Below are positions 45,895 through 57,588 of a stretch of 64,000 bases of DNA, in pieces (the first letter of the stretch is position 1; every line of letters begins with the position of its first letter). The notes under the pieces were generated by a model. That model did no database searches, was not told the DNA's origin, and saw nothing but the letters and a program-made list of their open reading frames with translations. Made by a program: the position numbers and the translations under genes. Origin of the DNA: Bryopsis sp. KO-2023 (Eukaryota > Chlorophyta > Ulvophyceae > Bryopsidales > Bryopsidaceae); contig BSYQ01000002.1 in NCBI GenBank assembly GCA_030272585.1, positions 8,432,001-8,496,000 on the forward strand. Reading direction: 5' to 3'.

Positions 45895-47628
45895 ATGTCA
45901 GCGAATCATGATGTTTCCCCGCGAGGTAGAGGCACCTCCTTGGGTTCATATTCGCACGGACCCGGATTTCGTTGGGCCTGCCTTCGAAAGCATCAGTCGC
46001 CATAACACATACTTTTTAGTGCCTCGATCTACGAGCGCGATACCTCATATACTCTGTGTTGTTATGAAAAGTTGAAAAAAGTTGTTTTGGTGTCTTGTCA
46101 GCCAGCAACGTATCTTTGGCACGGTTGTATTCAGGGGAGAAAAATGTGTGTGAATGCGCGTTTTTGCAGCAACGCGTTGGACTGAAGGAGACACGCCAGA
46201 TGCTCAAAAAGAAAACCCCGGTCTTCCTGCACGTCTCGAATACCTGGAAGAGAGGGATGAGTATCGTGCGAAAAACAGTGGGACATCGCAGAACCGCATA
46301 CAGGTGCGTTTGCGCTGTCTCGGACAAAGTCCAGTGAACATGTTTTCTTGACTGTCACGATTTTCACGATAAAATGAAGTTTGAATTGGAATCTGGAAAC
46401 AGTAAATTTTCTGTGGATGACACAGGCTGGAGTCGAGGACAATTTCGTCTCTCTGGGAAGTTTTGAGAAGATCATTTGGACTGGAGGCTGGATGGATCCA
46501 GTATGGCAGGTGGTGTTGAGAATGCTTGGCTGGAAGGGCGATCATCGTTCCAATACCAGCGACTCTTTCACCATCGAATGGGACTTGCCCAAAGATATCC
46601 TCATCGACATTTTCCAAATGGTTTCGGCGAAAACGCTGGCTAGATGCTCTTGTGTGGTCAAGTCTTGGCGTGAAGTTATGGATACAGAGCTTGACTTGAA
46701 AAGAAAAATTGGCTTGGAGCGTGCATGGTTGCATGATCCACCACAGCCCGTTATCCATCGGGACCCTCTTCGAATGTTACCATTGCTGACATGTGCAGTG
46801 ATGGAAAACCTTATTGCATTGACGGACGATCACAAGCTCAAGGTGATAAATTTCAACACGGGAGAAACCGTTTTTGATTGTAGTACCACATTTCACTTCC
46901 ACATTGGAAGGGTAGGCCCACAAAACAGTCTTTCTTTCATGGATGGGATGCTTGTTGGTGGGGGTTGCAATGGATCTTTGTGCGGATGGGATATCTCAAA
47001 CGAATGGAGGTTGCTTTTCAACGTGTCAATTTTCTGCAACAAGAGTATCTTGTCGATTGCGGACCTTGGTGATAACCTGGCTATTGGGGGGGTTGATGGG
47101 GAGCTTGAAATTTGGAAAAAAGGGGTATGGGAGCTCGTTACGTCCCTTCAAGGTCACAAACACAGGGTTTGGCAGATCTTACCGGAGGGAGGCAATCTCT
47201 TGATCAGTGGTTCGGAAGATGAGACTATTCGAATATGGAACTTACTTGATAATGCGTGCCTCAGAGTCATTAGTGGACAAAAATGGGGAGTGAGTTCCAT
47301 GAGTGTTTCTGATGGATTGATATTTTGTGGAGCGTGGGATGGAAACATTCGCTTGTGGAAAGTGAACAGTGGTAAACATGTGCACACATTTCGTGGTCAC
47401 ACGGGAACCATCACATCAGTTGGTATCAAAAAAGGTCGTGTTTTCTCCGGATCTTGTGATGGAACTGTGAAAATATGGGATAAAACTAAGGAGGAGTGTG
47501 TGCAGAGCTTTGCTTGTTTCCAGAAAGTGGAACAAATGGTGTATCAGGTCTTGGTGGAGGACGAAAAGCTAACAGTTGTGACTAGGTTTGGAGAGATTTG
47601 GCATTGGGATTTTTCCAAGCACTTTTGA
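45895..47628 (+). CDS. F-box/WD40 protein 3, probably fused to ankyrin-gene 5' exons
   Basis: The F-box/WD40 body is clear from about 46570 to the stop at 47628: IEWDLPKDILIDIFQM, LARCSCVVKSWRE, then blades ending IRIWNL, NIRLWKV and VKIWDK. The ancestral ATG-AGC-GAC start seen in paralogues 1 and 2 reads ACC-AGC-GAC, so that start is lost. A phase-consistent model is 45895-45925 (start MSANHDVSPR), 46170-46303 (homologue of ankyrin-gene exon 2: TEGDTPDAQKENPGLPARLE) and 46426-47628, giving 455 residues with all junctions in frame. A simpler model starts at an ATG at 46417 or 46495 in one exon. The SCF receptor role is as for the paralogues. The fusion is inferred from phase and homology; the WD40 part is firm. 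Confidence 0.6.
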
Positions 47629-47934
47629 GTGGTGTCACGTTTTTATTTGATACGATTTTAGTTTTTTTCTGGGGTATGTCTGTCAATAATGTCAAATACG
47701 TTGTTTGTTATATGGCTGAAGTAACACTGGTCTATTCGCTGCAAACCTCGCCCTACTTTTCCTCGTTTGTACCACCGAGTTGTTCTGTAAGATTCGACCT
47801 TTGAGTCCAAGGCCACTCCGCCAGTCGAGAGTGTTCTTTTTTTTTTCCTTCAACTTTCGAAAAAAAAAAAAACCTCAGTCGGTCAGAGCTCAGTCGAAGG
47901 TCTTTATCGCTTGCTCCATCCGATTTCGAGTGGA

Positions 47935-48125
47935 TAATTAACCACGTGCACGTGGCTGGTCAGGGTAGCCAAAGGAGATGTGGAATGCCCCTCGAAAGGG
48001 ACGTCAGGGACGTCAGTCAGACTGACTGTTGGGTGCAGCCAAAACCAGCTTTTCCAAGCTGGTCGGAAAAGTAGATGGGTGGTGATCTGTAGACTTCTAG
48101 TTGGAGCTGCACCCACAGTTTGACT
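47935..48125 (+). repeat. Dispersed repeat R3, end fragment
   Basis: Matches 56040-56200 in inverted orientation: GGAATGCCCCTCGAAAGGGA, GTCAGTCAGACTGACTG, TGGGTGCAGCCAAAACCAG, AGTAGATGGGTGGTGAT. It lies between convergent F-box genes 3 and 4. Confidence 0.6.
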
Positions 48126-48269
48126 GATCCTAAGGAATGGGCGGATGAGATACTTAGCTTACAATGAATATGTAGATGAGATCAAAACAAAATGAGCACT
48201 TTTCTTTTGAATTGTACATCCCAATTAATGACCCGTGCTATTACATATTTATTTCAAAAAAGACAACCC

Positions 48270-49322
48270 TCACAACCCGTGAGAAAAATCCCACTCCCAA
48301 ATCTCCCCGTTACCACGAACGGGTACCAACCTTTCATCATCAACCCGTAACACATACATTCTTTGCCAGATCTCTTGGTGCAAATTTTGCGAACAATCAA
48401 AACTCCTAACACACTCGCCCTTCGTTGGATCCCACATTTTTATCGTTCTATCGTATGATCCCGTGAACATCCGACCTTCTTTGAGAAAGACGGAAGTCAC
48501 ACTATCTGTATGACCTTGAAACGTTTGCAAGTGCTGACCTCTCTCAGGTTCCCATGAGCGAACGTTACCGTCACATGCTCCACAAAAAATGACTCCATCA
48601 AGAACATCCAAGGAGATCGCTCCCTTTTCTTGTCCATGAATGACTCTGAGGCAGACATTACCAGCCAAGTTCCATATTCTGATAGTCTCATCCCCTGACC
48701 CACTGATCAAGATATTGCCTCGTTGGGACAAGAGACAAGTGATATTACCTTTGTGACCTTCGAGAGAGCAAATCGGCTCCCACACCCCTTTCTTCCAAAT
48801 TTGAAGGTCTCCATCGAACCCTCCAATAGCCACGTTATCGCCAAGGTCTGCCATTGAAAAGATATTTGAATCAAGAGCGGGCACGCAAAAAAGCTTTTCC
48901 CATGTGGATATATCCCATCCACACAAGTCACCTTTTCTTCCGGTCACAAGCATTCCATCCATGAAGGAAAGACTCCACACCATGCCTGTCTCCTCACAAT
49001 CAAAAGTAAATTCTTTTCGATCGAAATTGAAGGCCTTCAAGACGTCGTAACCACCCAAGGCAATGAGACCTTCCATCTCAGCACAACAAAATGTAAATGA
49101 AGTTCTTTTTGAGCCTTTGTGAATTATGGGCTCTATTGGTTCGTGCAACCATGCACGCTCCAAGCCGATTTTCCTTTTAAAATCTGCCTCCTCATTTGTA
49201 ATTTTTCGCCAAGATGTGGCCACACACGAGCATCTAGCAAGAGATTCAGCAGGAATCCTTCCAAAAATCTCAACTAGAATATCTCTGGGCAAGTCCCATT
49301 CCACCGAAATACTGTCGCTCAT
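48270..49322 (-). CDS. F-box/WD40-repeat protein 4
   Basis: A single exon of 350 residues on minus. F-box VEWDLPRDILVEIFGRIP and LARCSCVATSWRK at residues 5-55; blades ending IRIWNL, NVRSWEP and IKMWDP. It is convergent with paralogue 3. Sequence upstream of its start (49322-50650) matches, inverted, the region before paralogue 2, so the two genes lie in an inverted segmental duplication. All residues expected for the F-box core and the propeller are in frame, so it is probably functional. Confidence 0.85.
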   Translation of the reverse strand: MSDSISVEWDLPRDILVEIFGRIPAESLARCSCVATSWRKITNEEADFKRKIGLERAWLHEPIEPIIHKGSKRTSFTFCCAEMEGLIALGGYDVLKAFNFDRKEFTFDCEETGMVWSLSFMDGMLVTGRKGDLCGWDISTWEKLFCVPALDSNIFSMADLGDNVAIGGFDGDLQIWKKGVWEPICSLEGHKGNITCLLSQRGNILISGSGDETIRIWNLAGNVCLRVIHGQEKGAISLDVLDGVIFCGACDGNVRSWEPERGQHLQTFQGHTDSVTSVFLKEGRMFTGSYDRTIKMWDPTKGECVRSFDCSQNLHQEIWQRMYVLRVDDERLVPVRGNGEIWEWDFSHGL

Positions 49323-50018
49323 GGCAGCGCCCCCCTTCAGCTCGAAAAAACGATCAACCGATCCGTCCTTGCAATGACACGGAGCTGTGCGGTCTCAAAG
49401 AAAAACGATGCTCTCCTGCACTCACAATATCACGTGATCAACCGGAAACAAGGCGATGCAGAAAAAACTCGGAAAAAACGGATACAAAGTATGCGAAAAA
49501 GGCCGGAAGAAAAATCTAATTGAACGCTTCCAAGGCCACCCTGAGACCTCACAGATTCAAAGCCTGCAGACTCAGTCAGCCCTTTAGAAAAGTCGTCTCC
49601 TGGATGGGTTTTCCGACAATAAATATAGGTTTCTTATTTTTTAAAGCGTCACCGCAGAAGCCTGACGCTGAGCCAACGCACCTTTAAGCGTTAGTCCGAT
49701 ATCAAGAACGTTTCCCGCACAGGCAGAGGCTGGATTGTTCGAACAAGGTGATGGTGGGCTGGAGTCACACCTCTTTTCAACCGCAGCAATGGTGTCGGAT
49801 TGATCTGCGTCAATGATTCGACAGGTTGACAGGTGGTCGAGGTCAAACTCTTGGTAGGTGGAAGAATGACGACCCATTTTTCTTTTTCTTTCGATTGATC
49901 TTTTTTTGAAATCTACTTTCGAGTGGGCAGAATGGCGTCGAGACAAAACATAGGTGCATCGGCTTAGTGTCGGCTATTTTCTTTCGCGTGCGCGTTGGGG
50001 GGTTGGGGGGTTCTTACT

Positions 50019-50650
50019 CTAGCGCCCACGACTAATTCTACAGACGTGACGTCGGTATAACATTCTGGCACTCAGATATGAGACGATTGCGATGGCGCCT
50101 TCCAAGGGTTGCTGGATTTGGAGTGTGACCGTTATCTCCCAGTATGGCAGAGCTGCGCTCTGGGATTTTTTAACAAAAAATTGTGGTGAGAAAAAGTGCA
50201 TTGACCTAACCTTGAGAATGTCGGTCATGGAAGCATTTCCATTTGTGGTAAAAATGTTGGTGGAGGCTGTTGCTGACCCCCCCGTTCTGTTGGAGGTGTA
50301 GGGGTGCAATGCATTGTTGTGTAATCATCATGCAGTTGCTTAATTGGCACTAAAGGCAAAATTCCACTCTGCACCCGAATGGAATAAATGCTTGTCCAAA
50401 TATCTCGTTCCTTTTTCTTTTTTTGTCTTCATTAAAACAAGAAACCCCCTCGTGAACTGACCACTAAGCCCTGCTGCCGAATTTCTTTCCTGAAAGCGAC
50501 AAGAAAAAACAAACTTTGAAATAAAAAGGAAACATTGGTGTGGCCTGGATTGACCTGATCAATCTTCCCACCATAAGGACAGCAACAGGTGCCTGCCTCA
50601 GGAATTCCATTTGGACAAACTGAACTTCAATTTGATCGACCAAGGTTAAC
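50019..50650 (-). repeat. Dispersed repeat R2, copy 3 (inverted)
   Basis: On the minus strand it shows GNASMTDI and FFVKKSQ frames shared with 41160-41285, and GTGTGGCCTGGATTGACCTG, the inverse of TCCAGGCCACACC. It forms the outer part of the inverted duplication with 40757-43250. The segment 49640-49990 matches 41500-41770 in the same way. Confidence 0.6.
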
Positions 50651-51062
50651 TAGCTTTCAACGTTCGGTGGAGGTTATTGCTGAAATGGGATGCAAATGTG
50701 TGGTTTGACTGATAAGACCACAAGTTTCCATCCAAGACATGAGATCTCTTTTTCACAGGCGTTTTTGTAGAACATACAAGCAAGGTGTTGATGCGTTTCT
50801 CAAACACAAACAAAGCCACCGGCCATTGCCCCTGTCTCGACCGTTTTGAGTTTGAAAGCGGTCTCCAGCGAGGTCGACATTTAGACTATAAATGGATCGT
50901 GATTGTTCTAGAAAGGGAGCTCCCTTCAGGGTGTTGCAAACAAGTAAACTCTCCCAAAATCAAAATTCTGGAATCCCATCACCAACAGTGCTTTTTCTTG
51001 GTGGTACAAACTAGGAGTGGATCGCATGACGGAATGTTCGATTAACTGACTGCAAGTTTCGA

Positions 51063-51600
51063 GTGAAAGCCGGTCCCACACAACAGCTCCCGACACTCTC
51101 ACCCACCTGCCTCTTTGGTGGCTTTGGTCACCACCACGCGTGAGCATCGCGAGGACAGCGATTAGGATTGACAGCTGGTTTGGACTCGGGACGTCTTCGA
51201 AGACGTCGGAGAGCCGCTCGACGCGCGCGCACCTCTTGAGTTTCTGGCGGTTGGGTGAATCATCCTTGGGGGGGTACTTGAGTGCGACATCGCTGCGTGT
51301 CATCGTTCGCCCGCTGGTCAAGGGGATCTGCTAGAGGATCCCTGGCCACCAGGTCCCGGGTTCGAACCTTCACTCTCGAATTGTCATGCGCCAGAGAGGT
51401 CGTAGCCGCCGGTGCTGAAACCGCCGGCGGGGTTTTGTTTCAGTTTTCGATTTATTTTTTACTTTTTTTGGGGGGATTCTCATGCATGTTCGGGGAAAAA
51501 AACTGCTGTTGTTTTCGATGCCCTTGTGTGTGTGTGCGTGTTTTGTTGAATCCTGGAAAGAATTTGTGCACAGAAAGAAGTGCAAATGGTGTTTGTTTGC
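51063..51600 (+). repeat. Dispersed repeat R3, copy with tRNA-like core (1)
   Basis: Closely matches 56262-56800 over about 500 bases, for example GGCGGTTGGGTGAATCATCC, GGGGATCTGCTAGAGGATCC and CACCAGGTCCCGGGTTCGAA. The last contains the B-box core GGGTTCGAACC at 51358-51368, preceded by CTGGTCAAGGGG (A-box-like) at the usual distance. This is the layout of a tRNA-derived SINE. The 3' side carries a GT-rich and T-rich tail (about 51440-51545). Confidence 0.6.
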
Positions 51601-52490
51601 TTTTTCAGTTCAAGTGCAGTAGCGTCGAAGCCATCAGGGTTCAGGTCACCCGTACAATATCGTACGATTCGGAGGACGGCGAAACGTACTGCTGGTAAGA
51701 ATGCCACTCCGCTGCGCAAAGATGGAGTCTGGGTAGTCGAGAGCTGTAGAGATCTTTTTTCCCCTCGACTTGGAATCTGATGGTGGCGATACTTTGAAGT
51801 CCCACAGCGATCCAGAACGTGTACCAACCTAAAATATTACAAGTACGCAATTCCTCGGAAGATCTCCCAGAGTCTTTACACAAGAGGGTGCTGGAACTGT
51901 TCAAGAAAGAATGAATGACGAACTGGGTTCATTGCCTCGTTTATTGAGACTTTGGGAACATTGCTGTTCCCCCAGTAAGTGAGTAAATGATTACATCGTT
52001 GCTTCAGACGCCTCTGTCGCAACATATAGACAAGAAACCATGAAGAAACACCCCATGTTAGGAATGTGTGAAACCCATTTGAAAATTGAGAAAAAAACGT
52101 TCCCAGCAGAAACCTACATGTTCCTAACTGGTGTATATCCCCCCCTCCCCATGCGCACGTTTTGTTTTTTCCTGTGTCCCCTCGCAACTGGAAAGAAAAA
52201 AAGAAATCTATGTGCAAGAAAGAGCGAAAACGAACGCCGCTCTCTTTATACGTTCATGGGTGTGAGTTGACCTTCACAGAAAAAAATGAAAAGCTAAAAT
52301 CCAAGAGAAAAGAAAAAGAGGGAACTGAAAAAGAGCTGTTTTTGGAACCACACTACGATCCACCCTCCCTCTCTCTTTCTGTGTCCAAAAATGACCCATT
52401 CCAACGAATGCGTCGACGCACGCGACAAAAACCAAAGCAGATGCGTGAGCAAGTTCAACTCGGCAGCCCAAGCCTCCCCTGAAGAAACCG
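51600..52490. other. Intergenic DNA, no gene seen
   Basis: Only short frames and A-rich tracts. The 3' flank of the ZIP gene begins at about 52522. Confidence 0.4.
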
Positions 52491-52522
52491 CCTGTCTTTT
52501 TTGAGGGATGATCTCTGTCTGC

Positions 52523-54734
52523 TTAAGCGGTGAACATCAGCAGACTGGCCGCCATCACTGCCATACCAACGAAGCAAGACTTCGTGACATACTTGTCTAC
52601 CGGGTCGAAACGAAGGGCGGTGGGGATGAGCTCGCTCACGGCAATGTACACCATCATTCCCGCCACGATAGCGAACAGAACCGCGTAAGCGACCTCCCCC
52701 ATATTGGCGAGGACAACCCAGCCGAACAAACCCCCGATCGGCTCGGAAACCCCCGAGAAAAATGCCCACATGACGCCCTTCAATCGGCTGCCAGTGGAGT
52801 AATACAGTGGCATCGCAACCACCAACCCCTGATTGCACACATGACAGACTTGCGAGATAGCAACTTTGCATTTTCACCAACAAGCAAACGTGGCTTTTTT
52901 GTTTCAAGCTTGGTTTCTGGATGAACAGTGTTCTCAAAGAAAGTACCAGGACTTCGACGATATGGGGATAAGTGGACTGCATGTTGACCGCTGCAAGATA
53001 ACTGGTGTTCTATCGCGCGACTTTCTTTTCTAGGGAAAGAGGGTGTACAAACTGACCTCTGGAAGATTGTGAAGTGCAACGGCAACAGCAATCGCTACAC
53101 CAGCAGTGGGATCCGCCACAGTTGCGACGAAAGTGGCCAGACCCTCCGGAAAGTTGTGCAAGGCAATCGCAATCCCGCTCATCAAACCTGGAAAGGAAAG
53201 CAGCCATGCACACTTCAAAATACATACTTCAACTGTTAGAACGCATCGGTTTAGCCTCCAGAAGTGTAGAACACATCTAGATCTACGTTGTCCATTAGTC
53301 TGACCTCATCAAGACTGGGAATGGCTGAACGAGTTCGCACTTCGCAACTGAAAATGAGGCCTGGGCTTCTACGCATGTAATATTGATTGATTGAAAATGA
53401 AGCCCGAAATTTCGTACGAGCGGAACGCTACTATGCTTTCTGACGTACCAACTTTCTGAAGGTGGTGAGCATGGTCGTCCGCATCCAGGATATTATCCAC
53501 AACTCCCTTCAATGCAGCATCGTCAACCTTGCAATGTCATATCTCATATAAGCACACAACACACAAAATCTCCAGAGCAAAGGCGCGAACAAGAGTGAAA
53601 AAGTGGAAACGGAAACGAAGACCCGTTGCTTATCGTGAGAAGTAATCACAAAGAAAATAGACAGCTCGGAAAAAGTAGGAGAGGCGTTCATTCACCTCAA
53701 CGGTGGGCAAATTTCCCAGCTCCATCTCATCTTTGTCCTTGGCCGTATAACCGTCGTGCGGATGTGTCTCAAATCGAACACTCTAACAGACGTCAGTAGA
53801 TCAATTTCTGGAAACTGCATCTCAGCAGAATTTTGACTATTACCACAGATATCCGAACAGAGGCTAGGAAACTACACATGGGGTCAGTGCAAGAGCTGAA
53901 AAAGTTGACGATGGAACAATGGTGGAAGGCAAAACTCTCCTGATCAGCGGTGGACACGCCCCGCAAATCCGTTTTCAAAGTGCAAACACTCACATGTCGA
54001 AGCTAAAAAATGTGCACCGAACACGCACTGGGGCATGCACACCATGTGAAAAAGCCTGGATCTGCGAGTGCTCCCCGTTGAAACACCTCACCTGTGGCGG
54101 ACTATCGCTGCTGACCTTGGACTTGCCGCAAAAGCAAGACGGATGGTCCACGATCTGGTGAACGAACAAATCCAGGATGTGTGTAACCACGATCCCAGCG
54201 AAGAAGCACAGGGTGGCGTATCGCAGAGCCTTATCGTCTGCTTCACTGCAGTCCTTCTGGGGATTCTCGTCTTCGTCCGGGCAATAGTGCTTTCTGAATT
54301 CGTCCAATGCCTTGACCATGAAAATCTCGCCGAAGGAGACATATCTGAAGGACAAAAAGCATGTGAGACGTTGCTGTCTTCACAGTGGTTCGTTCCAATT
54401 ATCCATGGACAAGTAGACTTTGATCCGTCGGAGAGTTTTTGCGCGCGCAGCGCTTGCGATACGCTTGTGACGTTCGCTTGCCCGCAACCTAAAGGGCAAG
54501 CACGATCGCATTCAAGCAATTTGCAAACGATTCGAATTATGAAAGTACTCACATCATGACGCCGGCTGATAAACCCAATGAGATCGCCAGGATTTTTTTG
54601 TTGGCAATCCTGGCGCAAAATGCAAAGGATGCACCAAGAGTGGTGCACAATCCTGCACCAACTACCAGTGCAAAGGCGATCGCAACATCGCTGCCCTGCT
54701 CGACACCCTGTACCAGGAACCAAGGAAAAGACAT
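52523..54734 (-). CDS. ZIP-family metal transporter (ZupT-like)
   Basis: Six exons: 54734-54553, 54344-54092, 53782-53696, 53527-53449, 53187-53057 and 52828-52523; 1038 bases, 345 residues, with all phases agreeing. The signatures are those of ZIP zinc/divalent-cation importers close to ZupT. TM1-TM2 run through [17 protein letters not shown]4 carries HNFPEG (His211, Glu215) and TM5 carries HNLPEG (His240, Glu244), the metal-binding pairs. Then [10 protein letters not shown] leads into TM6-TM8. The loop before TM4 is histidine- and acid-rich ([14 protein letters not shown]), as expected for a metal-sensing loop. It should sit in a cell or vesicle membrane and move zinc or iron toward the cytosol. 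The start at 54734 leaves a short extracytosolic N-terminus. Confidence 0.88.
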
Positions 54735-54739
54735 GATTC

Positions 54740-56040
54740 AATACTCCAACAGATGTTGGTAACGCTCACGAAAAAAACTACTTCGTTCGTTCGTTCGTTG
54801 ATGATCCACAAACTGTTTTTCTGGAAAATGTGCTAAAAAACAACGAACTCCCCCCCAACAATTTCTTTCCGGTTGGGCAACGATAATAAACACCGGACCA
54901 CCATGCTGACCATTGGGTTATCCTCCTTTCACATAAAAACCCACACAGTGGGAATTAGAAATCTAGCCTTCCGAGAAAAAAAAAACGCCTCAGGTGAGAA
55001 ACGAAGCAAAGCTGCAGCTCGCAGTTGTCAGTACACTCGCTGAACTGTTCACTATCATAGAATGACGATGGTTGCGCGCGTGGATACCACACGCAAAAAA
55101 AAAACAGGTGTGTGCGAGCTGAAAACCTCATGCAAGACGTAATGCAACGTGGTATATCATGTCCTTTTGGGGAAAACTGCTGCTTTGGGTATCATGACGT
55201 ACAACCGCGGAATACTTACGTACATTATTATGAAATCCAGGCGTCAAAAAGTTTCTCCTGACTAAGCGGAATCAACATGTGTGGAAGTGGGGAAAGTACA
55301 TCCTACATAGTTTGGTACAAGAGGGTACTCAGTTCATGTACTATGTGCAAAACATCAATGATTACAACAGGGCTCCATAAGAAAGAAACAATAGGTGAGA
55401 TTTGTATCACTAAGGAAAATGAAGAAGAAATATGGTCATAAGAAAATACCTTTATAGATTCTATCAGGTCAAAAACATTGCAACAGGTGTTTCAATCCAA
55501 GTGTTCCGAGAAGCGCGACCCAATCCTGTTTTCAACCTATTGTGCTTTCAGATAAAAAAAAAATGAGTGGCTGACGTTGATTCATTCTTCAAAATGAAAG
55601 AAACAAAAAGAATGTTTTTTAGAGAGCATCTGTTGGAGATACATGAAAAGAGTAAGAAGACAAAAAAAAGCGAGAAACAGATGGAGAGAGGATGTGTGTG
55701 TGTGTTTGGACTGGATTGTTAAGGAATGGGCGGACAATTAGTAGTGGGTGGTTGGCATGAAAGCTCATTGATAATTAGACTTGAAACAAGCCCCGAGTCT
55801 ACAGCCATAGTGACCCCCTCGAAAGGGATTCCTGGTGCCTAGAAAGGATTCGTCTGGGGTTGCTAGGCTAGCTTGGGTGATTTTATGAGTGTGGTCAGTG
55901 GGAGGGAGGGAGTTTCAAAGGAGAAAAAAAGCTCTTTTCCTTTTTTAGAAAAAAAAAGAAATTAAAAAAAATTCTGCTGTGAGCAAAAATGTCTAGAGGG
56001 AAATTGAACGAAAAAAGAGGAATCGAATACTTGGAGTAAG
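54740..56040. other. Upstream flank of the ZIP gene, no gene seen
   Basis: A CGTT-repeat (about 54783-54800), A and T runs, and a short GT run (about 55696-55706). No coding stretch or structured element was recognised. The ZIP promoter must lie just above 54735. Confidence 0.4.
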
Positions 56041-56800
56041 CCAATCAGTATATATGTTCCAACCAGCTCCAACCAGAAACCACCCAATCACCACCCATCT
56101 ACTTTTCCAACCAGCTTGGAAAATCTGGTTTTGGCTGCACCCAACAGTCTGACTGACTGACGTCCCTTTCGAGGGGCATTCCACACCAGCTCAGGCGCGC
56201 TGCGCCAAAACCATGGCACCCGTTGGTGCTTTTGGTTGCATACCCAAACCGTGAGAACTTGACCGAGCTTCTCCAGAACAGGAAAGCGTTTTCCTGTCCC
56301 CCACACAACAGCTCCCCGCACTCTCACGCACCTGACTCTTTGGTGGCTTTGGTTATCACCACGTGTGAGCATCGCGAGGACAGCGATTCGGACCCTAAGC
56401 TGGTTTGGATCGGGGACGGATGTGAAAACGTCGGAGAGCCTCTCGACGCGCGCACCGCTCGAGTTTCTGGCGGTTGGGTGAATCATCCTTGGGGGGGGGT
56501 ACTTGAGTGCGACATTGCTGCATATCATCGTTCGGGCCGCTGGTCAAGGGGATCTGCTAGAGGATCCCTGGCCACCAGGTCCCGGGTTCGAACCTTCACT
56601 CTCGAATTGTCATGCGCCAGAGAGGTCGTAGCCGCCGGTGCTGAAACCGCCGGCGGGGTTTTGTTTTTGTTTTCGATTCTGCTTTTACTTTTTTGGGGGG
56701 GATTCTCATGCATGTTGGGGAAGAACTGCTGTTGTTTTCGGTGTGTGTGCGTGTTTTGTTGGATCCTGGAAAGAATTTGTGCACAGAATGAATTGCAAAT
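56040..56800 (+). repeat. Dispersed repeat R3, copy with tRNA-like core (2)
   Basis: Longest copy. The first 160 bases match 47935-48125 inverted, and from about 56262 it matches 51063-51600. It carries the same B-box GGGTTCGAACC at about 56584-56594 and the GT-rich tail. Together the copies suggest a composite element of about 750 bases. Confidence 0.6.
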
Positions 56801-57261
56801 GTTTTTGATCCCATAGGCAAAACAGTGACCTGAAGACAAATCCTCTTTGATTCCTCCAAATCAAAAGGTAATTAATCCCTCCTTTTCGTAAAACAATGCA
56901 CAGGGGATCCATCTAGTCGAAACAAAACAAAAAGCTCGGGCCTTGTAGTGGGGCAAGTTACATTACAAGTGGATAGGACTACAGACATACCATCAAAAGA
57001 GAGTGTAAAATAACAGCAAACTGACATGGTAAATCCTCCAACAGCTTCTTTTCACGATGTTCCCTTGATTTGAAAAGCACCAAAAAAACATACACAAAAT
57101 TTCTTGCTGCTTGTACTCCTTGGTGGTTTTTTCTTCCTAACAGGAATCTCCTAGATGCCTCACTTTCCACCTTTGAGAACCAGACAAAACATCAAATAAA
57201 GGCAATGCCTTTTCTTTCAAATTTTGAGAATCAAACATACATCCAGGGCTAGGAAAAAGCA

Positions 57262-57420
57262 GAGTAGCTGTTCATTTCACAAGAATTTTGAAAAGCGTGC
57301 ACAGCTCATTGTCAGTGCCCTTCTAAATCATGGAAGCCGGATGGTTCTTCAAAACAACAACAATGCCAAATATACTGCTTTGCATTCAGAATGTTTTCTT
57401 GTCTCTGTGAAGGCAAGGGA
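57262..57420 (+). other. Possible ankyrin-like fragment
   Basis: The plus frame reads AQLIVSALLNHG, then about ten residues, then AKYTALHSECF, which resembles an ankyrin helix pair followed by a TALH turn. It is short, with no splice partners recognised, and may be a relic of another ankyrin gene. Confidence 0.25.
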
Positions 57421-57485
57421 TTGCTTAGTTACTCTTATTAGTACCATAAAAAAACAAAAAAATGTTAGTCAAAAAAGTAGCTCAC

Positions 57486-57588
57486 CATTCCTGGCGAGTG
57501 ATTTGATAATCTCTGAGTAGCGTGTTGCCAACGGTTTGTCCCCATGAGCCTGGAAGAACTTCACTGTATCTCCAAAGAGCTTCAAAAG
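57486..57588 (-). CDS. Orphan exon, gene not identified
   Basis: A good acceptor (CTTTCAG) at 57589 and a GTGAGC donor at 57485 bound a 103-base open frame reading LLKLFGDTVKFFQ...KPLATRYSEIIKSLARN. An upstream piece ending at 57735 (RIIERKAPAQ, then GTAAAG) has the matching phase 0. No further exons or family were recognised, so this is probably part of a spliced gene or a remnant. Confidence 0.35.

Noticed and set aside
52455-52982. 175-residue minus frame overlapping the last ZIP exon
   Set aside because: It is in a different frame from the ZIP exon, which has clear transmembrane and motif support.
54088-54741. 217-residue minus frame across ZIP exons 1 and 2
   Set aside because: It reads through an intron in the wrong frame; the spliced ZIP model explains the DNA.
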